NCBI GenBank assembly: GCA_004123355.1
Contig: SCHM01000002.1
Span: forward strand, 11,443,569-11,507,568
Direction of reading: 5' to 3'
DNA length: 64,000 nt
Source: Amphirosellinia nigrospora
Taxonomy: Eukaryota; Ascomycota; Sordariomycetes; Xylariales; Xylariaceae
In this document: one piece after another, positions 57,267-64,000 of the stretch
Position numbering within the stretch: position 1 is the first letter of the stretch
How the letters are laid out: each line of letters starts with the position of its first letter
Notes under the pieces: model-generated
The model's input: the letters and a program-made list of their open reading frames with translations, nothing else
Told to the model about the DNA's origin: nothing
The model's database searches: none
Program-made: the position numbers and the translations under genes

Positions 57267-58948
57267 ATGGCTGCCACAAAATCCACAGGCGAGCGACTCG
57301 CCTTGATCACAGAGGGCCTCGCCGAGGTCCTCAACCCTGAAATCCTCGAGAAGATCCTCGATGAGGGCCGGAACCCGAGAATCTACTGGGGTAAGCAACC
57401 ATGTTTCCCCCCGTTGGTGTCGGGCGCAACACGAATTCCTTGCTAACTAATGATGTTTCGCTACTATAGGTACTGCGACTGTATGCGATATCTCCCTGTT
57501 GCCAATGCTTGTGGTTGCGACACAAAACGAAAAGATGGGCAGTCAGCGGCTAACTGGAGCGCACCACAGACGGGTCGACCGCATTGCGGATATCTAGTTC
57601 CAGGCGTAGGATTCTCCCGTTATCTCTCCGTCCGGACATGAAGCTCACCATTCACCATTCGAGGACAGGTTAAGATGGCCCAATTGCTGGCTGCCGGCTG
57701 CGATCTAGTCGTCCTCCTCGCCGATGTATGTGCTACTCCACGTCCCCATACACACATTCTCATACATCGAAGTATGCGCGCCGCGATCACCACTGATCAT
57801 CTTAGATCCACGGTTATCTCGATAACCTCAAAGCACCCATCGAACTAGTGGCGCACCGAGTCCAGTATTACAAGTTTGCCATCACAGCATTGCTCGCCGC
57901 CTGTGGCGTATCGACCGAAAAAGTCGAGTTTGTGCTTGGCAGTTCTTACCAAGAGAGCTCCAAGTATGTCAGGGACCTTTACAAGATGAGCACGCTAGTC
58001 TCGGAGCATGGGGCGAAGCGAGCTGGCGCCGAGATCGTCAAGCAGTCCGACGACGGTCCTTTGAGTGGATTGCTCTACCCGCTTTTGCAAGTGTTGGACG
58101 AACAATACCTAGATGTGGATGCGCAATTCGGAGGTAAGGGCGCCTGTACCTGGCTTTTAAGACCGAAAGTTGAGACGCACCACTGATGCATTACAGGGCT
58201 TGATCAGCGAAAGTTGTTCATTGCTGCGAAGGCCTGGCTCCCAAAACTAGGTTACCGCGAGGTAAGTTGGATGCGATTGGGCTAGTCCAAGCTCCCGGGT
58301 TGCGACTGACTCACCCATAGCGCGCCCACTTGATGAATCCCATGATCCCAGGTCTTCACGGCGGAAAAAGTGAGTGCAAAGTCCTACCCCTGTAGAGATT
58401 CCGAACATACTGTGGTCTGGTTGTCGCTGACTCTTATTCTCACAGTGAGTTCCAGTGACGAAAACTCCAAATTGACCTCTTAGACCAACGTCGTTGCCAC
58501 AAAGATTAAGAAAGCAGAGGCAGTGCCAAAAGTTGCTGAAGGCAATGGTCTACTGGCCTACGTAGAATTTGTGTTCCTACCTGTCTCCGAGCTGAAAGGA
58601 AAGCGTGAATTTATCGTACTTCGGGAGCGAGATGGTTTAGAGCCACTCGTGTACACGACAATTGCCCAGATGCGGAGCGATTATGAAAACGACGTGCTCA
58701 CACCACAGCTTCTAAAACCCGCTGTCACCAAGGCATTAACGGACATTCTCTCGTCAGTCCAAGACGCTTACAACGCGTCGAAAGAATGGCAGGAGGTCAC
58801 ATTGCTAGCCTACCCGCCACCAGAGAAGCCGAAGAAGAAGGTTAAAAAGCTTGGCACACGCTACCAAGGGCCTGGCGCAGAAGGAAAGGCAGGTGAAAAG
58901 ACAGACGCGAGTGCAGAGAGTATAGCCAAGCTTAACCTTGAAAATTAG
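57267..58948 (+). CDS. Cytosolic tyrosyl-tRNA synthetase
   Basis: Eight exons: 57267-57390, 57470-57480, 57570-57605, 57669-57725, 57806-58133, 58197-58261, 58321-58369 and 58446-58948; about 391 residues (yeast Tys1 is 394). The second exon is only 11 nt (GTACTGCGACT). The class I signatures are clear: WGTATTGRPHCGYLVP (the HIGH-like PHCGY), LLADIHGYLDNLKAPIELV, VEFVLGSSYQESS, KRAGAEIVKQSDDGPLSGLL, LDEQYLDVDAQFGG and GLHGGKMSSSDENSK (KMSSS). The C-terminal half (EGNGLLAYVEFVFLPVSELK, VYTTIAQMRSDYENDVLTPQ) is the eukaryotic appended helical domain. The reading frame fails after DENSK near 58469 and again near 58485, bases being short in an A run and in a CC run. As this gene is essential, I take it as a sequencing or assembly fault. 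Confidence 0.88.
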
Positions 58949-59457
58949 AATTTATAAAACTTTTTTTTCGGCGCCAGTCAGGCGTTAACCGGGCATTGTA
59001 TATGGCTGGATCGTTAAAAGTCATGAAGCTCTACTATTATCAGTTCGATCGTGGAACTCGAGCAAAAATCATACCCATGCTTTACCTCAACCTCACATTG
59101 GATATTGTGCCTAAATCCAATCTACTACGCCGGCTAGTTCCGCAACCGAGCTGCGAGTGGCTGAATGCAGAACTATGCTTCTCAGTATGCTGCGGCTACA
59201 GAGACAAGGCGTCAAACGGATGATAGTAAGACTTCATATCCTGGGCAAACTGCGCCAAGTACTATATACTCCTTTATCTTTAGCACACTACATCATGAGT
59301 TATTTATAGTAGTATGTGAGGATGAGGGCATCTGGGCGTTGCGTACTTTAATGATATAGATAAACATGACCATCCTATATCCGACTCACCATCATCATAG
59401 TCACAACACGCCGAAGTCCGGGGTAGCAGAATCCAACGATATAGCCAGCACTCGAAA
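58949..59457. other. Intergenic, no gene seen
   Basis: Half a kilobase. The 75-codon frame at 58996-59223 (+) begins in tyrS 3' sequence and has no motif. Confidence 0.4.
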
Positions 59458-59637
59458 ATGCGGTGCGCAATGCGCTCACTTGCATTTATTTTATTCCAAG
59501 GCGCTTTGATATCTGTCACTAGCTCCGAGGCCGGCACGACAACCTGCTTTCCAACAATGTGGGCAAGTGACCCCAGCAGCACGACGACAAGCATCTCCTC
59601 AGCAATGACAACGAACACGCGGTCCGCAGAACAATAA
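59458..59637 (+). CDS. Candidate small secreted protein (Thr/Ser-rich)
   Basis: A 59-codon frame, MRCAMRSLAFILFQGALISV followed by TSSEAGTTTCFPTMWASDPS and a Ser/Thr-rich end. The first 24 residues look like a secretion signal. It may be the first exon of a gene continuing into the next open frame (59657-59941), or a chance hit. Confidence 0.3.
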   Translation: MRCAMRSLAFILFQGALISVTSSEAGTTTCFPTMWASDPSSTTTSISSAMTTNTRSAEQ

Positions 59638-59656
59638 CAACCCCGAGCCGCGTCCC

Positions 59657-59941
59657 ATGAAGACACTCTTAGTCTGTTGCTGCTGTCTCGCCAGTGCCAT
59701 TGACGAGCCGCAGCCGGCCGTCGACCATTACTTGGGCGAATGCTCGAAGGCCGGGACCCGGGACGTCTGTGGGAGCAACTACACGGGCAGTTCGGGGTAT
59801 GCGATGGAGGGACTCGAGGGTCACCCTGAGGAAATCATGCCGTGTGCTCCATCTCGAGATGTGGTGCTATGCGCTATGTGGACTAAGATCGACAGGCAGA
59901 TAGGCAGGGGGGCGGGCAGACGGTGGCGTAGCAAGTCGTGA
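59657..59941 (+). CDS. Candidate small cysteine-rich secreted protein
   Basis: A 94-codon frame from ATG 59657 to a TGA at 59939-59941. The start MKTLLVCCCCLASAIDEPQP could be a signal peptide, followed by YLGECSKAGTRDVCGSNYTG and CAPSRDVVLCAMW, giving five cysteines in the possible mature part and one N-glycosylation site (NYT). In-frame upstream codons (NNPEPRP) suggest the frame may be open further up. Small secreted Cys-rich proteins are common in plant- or insect-associated fungi, but the opposite strand is also open over part of this area, so the call is weak. Confidence 0.35.
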   Translation: MKTLLVCCCCLASAIDEPQPAVDHYLGECSKAGTRDVCGSNYTGSSGYAMEGLEGHPEEIMPCAPSRDVVLCAMWTKIDRQIGRGAGRRWRSKS

Positions 59942-60109
59942 TGCTAGGGGCTGAGATGGGAAAGGAAGCGTTAACGCATCGCGCCTGGGTAGAGAGATTG
60001 ATAATATTACTATTGTGATATTACTACTGCGACGCGATAATGCTACTATTATATGCCTGTTTCTGAACCTTTATGTGCTTCTCACTTGCCACCAAACTCA
60101 ACAACATCG

Positions 60110-62126
60110 TCAGGCGGTAACGGTGTCATTAAACGCGCTCACGTCACGATGGTACAATGTCTCCACGCTACCACCAGCACCAATCGCGCCAAAATCAAAC
60201 ACCTGGTGCGTCCGCCCGGCACCCGTGCTGTACTGTTATCACCAGGACGATAGTAATTCGCCGTGCCGTTCCGCCAGGTCGTCAGGAGGGAGCCCTCGCT
60301 AACGCTCCCCGGAGACGTCTTCCCAAGCGCGAGGTACCCCTCCAGCCCCGAGGGGAGCACGTCGCCGCGAACCTTGACCTGCAGCCCCTGATCGACCTGC
60401 GCCCAGAGCGTCAGGTTTCCCTCGGGCGAGAAGTCCGCCGTGCTGTTGGCGAACAGGGGGTACGTGTAGCTCGTCACGTAGTTCACGCCGGGGCCCGTCG
60501 CCGCGTCCGCGCCCGCGATGGAGAAGGTGTTGAGGTTGTTGTTGCCGTACCCGGAGACGCCGCCGATGTTCGAGTACGACAGCGACTGCGACCACGTCAC
60601 GGCCCCCTCCGTCTTCTGCGTCTTCACGTGCGAGCTGATCGCCAGGCTGCGCGACACGGCGAGGTTGTACTCGAGCGTCTCGTTGGCGCCGGTGGCGTTC
60701 TGGGTCAGGCGCTGTGTGAGTCCGATGGTCGGGGTGGACGTATACATGTTCCCCAGAGTCCCGGTCGTGATAGCGTTCGCATCGTCATCTAGCCAGACGA
60801 AGATCTTGCCAGTGACGTACCACTCGTCGTCCGTGGTGGTCGATAGCTCGGCGCTCGACGCCCCATCGTCCACGAGGCCTAGGATCTTGATCTCGAACGT
60901 GTGCGATTGGCCATCGCAGAGCAGCGGCAGGAACGGCGAGACGTCGATCTCGTGCTCGGCGATATCGAACGCCTGGACGCCCACGATGGGCCGGTGCAGC
61001 TGCGGGACCACGCCGCCCGTGTAGATGACGGGGAACGGCCACCACACGCCCGCGAGGTGGCCGTCGACCAGCACCTGCACCTCGCGGAACGGCGAGTACC
61101 CCGGATACGCGCTGCCGTACGTGTCCACGAAGGCGTCCGTGGCGCTCTGCAGCACGTTGCTCCACCAGAACTCCTCGTTGCCCTGCCCCTTGACGTCGAC
61201 CGTGACCACGGCGCGGTTGGCGTTGCGCGGGAAGTCGGCCACGGCGCTCTTGGCCTGCTGCGCCGGGTACACGAACTGGCTAGGCTTCCCCGCGGCGCCG
61301 AGACGCTGCGAGACGGGGATGATGAGGTCGGCGGGGTGGCGGTAGTGGCGACTGACACCACCACCATCGCCGCCGCCCTCTCCGGCGGCGGCGGGCGTCT
61401 GGAAGAAGGTCGCCGTCAGCGTCGTGTTGAGCAGGCCCGTGTAGGTGTCGTCGACGATGTTCTCGAGGTCGAAGATGACCGTCTGCGGCTGCCTCCACAG
61501 CGACAGGAAGGCCGTCATGTCCTTGAGCCACTCCCAGCGGATGCCGTAGCTCGTCGGCTCCGCCGTCGACGTCCGCCAGACCTCGTTGTCGCCGAGGTAG
61601 AAGACGCCCGTGCGGTCGTACTGCCGCCCCCTCACCTCCGTCGTGAAGTTGATGACGACGTGGTCGAAGTCGCACTTTGGGGGCGTGTATTGGCCTGTGT
61701 GTCGGATTATCAGCTTCACGGCTAAATCACTTGCTGTTAATCTCAAACGTCACGCGTACCGACGAAAGGAGCTCCGTAGCTGTTCGCAAACGTATGCTCC
61801 ATCAACACCACCGCGCACGGCGACGCCGCGGCCTCAATTGGTTTCTGATCCGCCGGCGCGAAGACCGGCACGTGGCTTGCGTCACGGACCGTCAGCCCAG
61901 ACGGCGTCAGCACCGGCTCGGCGACCTGAAAGCATTCCAGCGGCGGTCGTGTCGGCGTCGGTCCCGAGGTCGTACTAGGAGTCGAGTCCGCACCCAATGG
62001 CAATGGGAGGTCTTTGTATTTGGCAAAGGGATGGATTGCGTCCGATCCTCTTTTTCGAAAACCTCCACTATCCGGATGAGCCAGGGCTATGCCGGCGGCA
62101 AGGTTGAGCAGCAACCGTATCTTCAT
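60110..62126 (-). CDS. Peptide-N4-(N-acetyl-glucosaminyl)asparagine amidase A (PNGase A-like), secreted
   Basis: Two exons, 62126-61760 and 61694-60110, joined by a 65-nt intron (PFVG|QYTPPKCDFDHVV); about 650 residues. A signal peptide (MKIRLLLNLAAGIALA) is followed by PPLECFQVAEPVLTP, the family start, then FDHVVINFTTEVRGRQYDRT, GVFYLGDNEVWRTSTAEPT, GIRWEWLKDMTAFLSLWRQP, VVTVDVKGQGNEEFWWSNVL, FREVQVLVDGHLAGVWWPFP, VYTGGVVPQLHRPIVG-like strands and DIAEHEIDVSPFLPLL, all features of the plant and fungal amidase A group that removes N-glycans from glycopeptides. The true end reads QVFDFGAIGAGGSVETLYHR to DTVTA, with a TGA at 60110-60112, after a one-base deficit near 60213-60216; ignoring it gives a false end at 60139. 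GC-rich, which creates long open shadow frames on the other strand. Exons complete, so likely real. Confidence 0.85.
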
Positions 62127-64000
62127 TTCGAAGCAAGCGGGGAAGCAATTGTAGAATATTATAGTTGAGTACGGAGCGCTTCTAGGGGAATGGGTATACT
62201 GTGATGCTGTTTAATGATGAGGCAATCTACACTTCGATCACGCCGTATTGTTCGAATGAGCAAGCTCGGCAGTTTATCATTCGCCACGTAAGGTGGACGG
62301 GACTATAGCATATACATGGGAGCGTAGCACGCACACACGATCTAGAATACCACAAGCCAAGCAGGCCCGCGTCACGTCACTTCTCATAAATTGATAAGGA
62401 AATGGGTTAGAACATCCTTGCCATGACGGGAAAAGAAGGTGCGGGCAAGACGAGCAGGGAGCCACCCGATTGTAGATCCGGAACCCGCGACAGGGGTCGA
62501 GGCGAGCTATTCGAATCTGGCAGGACAGATCCTTGGTTGATCCCGTGAAGAGGTGGTCGGTGCGTTCAACAGTTCACTCAGGTTCGGGCTTATTTCCCCA
62601 CCAGATTCTGAATTATACAAGTGGTGAGAGCTCTGCGGCAAACCGATACATTCGATTACTATATATAGGAAAACTCTATAGAAGGGATTGAATGTAGCTA
62701 AAAAAAGAAATGCGCCAAGTCAACAGCTGAATAGCTCGAGCTCAAGTAAGACTGAAGTTAAATATGATGCGATGTTTGCACAATATATTTGTTGGTCAAG
62801 TTATCTCTCTATTTATAAAACCGATAATAGGCCCTTTGCGAACTGCATCATGCTCATGCAATTTCCTTGCTACACTGTCTAATTTGCGGTGCTCATTTAA
62901 AACGAGCTAAAATTGATCAAGGTTGAGGTCAGATGAAACATGTAATAACTTTGGGGAATTATAGGATGACAGAAGGTAGAATATAAGATTAAAATGTACC
63001 TTATAAATCAGAGTAGAGCAGGCAGCCCCAAAGATCCAGTTCTTCGAAAGAAAATAATACTTAACATAGCTCACATTTAATCTTCCTACGGACACCCTAG
63101 AGATTTTCGCTCTAATCTACAACCCTTGTCAAAGTCCTCCGCATACAACATCAATTCAAACGTTCAATAACACTGTCAAGACCTCTAATATAGATGTAAG
63201 ACTCTTGTTATTGCGCAAAGGACCACAGCCTCTCCTGATAACTAGTCTTCATCTATGTACACGCACACGTCCTTTTTCTATAGGATCGTGACAAGCATAG
63301 CAAAAAAATCGTGAGCCAGGCCAAATCCATGCGAAGAGTAGAGAGCGCCTGCTACATGAAGCCCAAAAAGCAACCGAGACGTACGTTGAGTCGAAGAAAA
63401 CAGCTATTCAAATCAGCGTGGCGGCATCTCGAACTCAAATAATCGACGTTGTCAAATTCTGTTCTCAAATCCCACTATGGAGCGTTAACAGGCGCAAAAG
63501 AAATCCTCGCCCAATCTACCCGAACACGATCGATTCTTGCTAGTAATTGATGAATAGGGAAGGAATATTCTATACTTTGTTACCGAACTATTTGGCCTAT
63601 AGGTATGACATGACTTCCCTACCGACAGCAAGTGTAACAGGACATGATATTATATGTTCTCTGTCCCATTCAGCCAGCAGTAAGACTTTCATTCGTTTTA
63701 AGTCCCCTCGCGGTATCCTGGTATGCACAGCTGAGTTCTATATTATACCTACAACTATGTTTTGTGCCGCTTCTCAATTCCACGTACCGTCGCCGATCGG
63801 CAGATCCAAACGGCCTACACCGAGCACGCCAACTCGATCATCATGGGCACGCCACTGCTTCCATATAGCGGATAGGTCCTGGAATATCAATTGTACGAAG
63901 AGCCAAGCCGGGAGATTGGCTATACTACTTAGAATGCGGCGCCGGAAGAGGAAGCCCCTATTTAGCCAACAACTCAATCCTATTTCGATGCCCAATTGCA
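62127..64000. other. AT-rich gene-poor end of the window
   Basis: No supported gene. The last 230 bases have weak coding character (TVADRQIQTAYTEHANSIIM near 63786) but also stops, and may be the edge of a gene or a dead scrap. One repeat copy is listed separately. Confidence 0.4.
63174..63293 (+). repeat. Dispersed TGTCA...TGACA repeat, diverged copy 5 (solo-LTR-like fossil)
   Basis: 120 bases starting TGTCAAGACC and ending GGATCGTGACA, so the ends are inverted, and the right end on the minus strand (TGTCACGATCC) equals the start of copy 1. Only TTATTGCGCAAAGGACC resembles the other copies inside. Shorter and older. Confidence 0.4.

Noticed and set aside
60157-61725. Long plus-strand frames (211, 168 and 274 codons) opposite the PNGase A gene
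   Set aside because: They are mirror frames of a GC-rich gene. The minus strand has a signal peptide, an intron and family motifs; the plus frames are Arg/Ala-rich without motifs.
1-64000. CRISPR arrays, bacterial operons, insertion sequences, prophage
   Set aside because: No regularly spaced repeats or prokaryotic genes; introns and gene content are fungal.
63786-64000. Possible gene edge (TVADRQIQTAYTEHANSIIM)
   Set aside because: Stops interrupt it within 40 codons in every frame and the window ends, so no gene can be supported.

Overview
The window looks like a piece of a filamentous ascomycete (Pezizomycotina, probably Sordariomycetes) nuclear chromosome. Protein genes carry short 45-160 nt GT-AG introns, and there is an intron-bearing tRNA-Leu. 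Several genes are typical of such fungi: Rvs161-type BAR protein, Alb1, KRE2-type mannosyltransferase, AA7 oxidase, fungal PNGase A and a LovC/ToxD-type enoyl reductase. Gene-free AT-richer stretches hold short repeats and TAGGTA-like motifs. I cannot name the genus.

Layout. 1-103 is the tail of a uL13 (Rpl16) ribosomal protein gene; 0.1-8 kb is nearly empty apart from a small unknown gene at 3.9-4.4 kb. 8-18.7 kb has an unknown acidic protein, a bZIP-like regulator, peptidyl-tRNA hydrolase, the BAR protein Rvs161 and a secreted seven-bladed lactonase. 20.3-27.1 kb has a secreted FAD oxidase, a phospholipase D-like protein and an amino-acid permease. 27-32 kb is repeat-rich. 32.3-34.1 kb is a broken CorA-like/propeller locus. 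34.9-38.6 kb is a divergent pair of Golgi-type glycosyltransferases (GT32 and GT15), followed by Alb1, a non-RD protein kinase, threonine aldolase and proline iminopeptidase. 48.5 kb has tRNA-Leu(UAA). 49.3-55.6 kb looks like a decayed secondary-metabolism neighbourhood: a phytanoyl-CoA dioxygenase relic, the 3' end of a highly reducing polyketide synthase, an intact trans-enoyl-reductase-type gene and an intact VOC-bicupin gene. 57.3-58.9 kb is cytosolic tyrosyl-tRNA synthetase and 60.1-62.1 kb a secreted PNGase A. The last 2 kb is AT-rich with a repeat relic.

Two kinds of damage must be kept apart. Many otherwise well-conserved host genes, including the essential tyrosyl-tRNA synthetase, are out of frame by one base, nearly always in a short G or C run that appears one base short. 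This looks more like consensus error in the assembly than real gene loss, so interrupted genes are listed as CDS where the motifs are complete. The CorA-like, dioxygenase and polyketide synthase loci are different: they lack whole parts or carry in-frame stops and look genuinely dead.

Functionally the window mixes translation and ribosome genes (Rpl16, Alb1, Pth, TyrRS, tRNA-Leu), endocytosis (Rvs161), protein glycosylation (GT15, GT32, PNGase A) and secreted or transport functions (lactonase, AA7 oxidase, permease). The only set that suggests a shared pathway is 49-56 kb.
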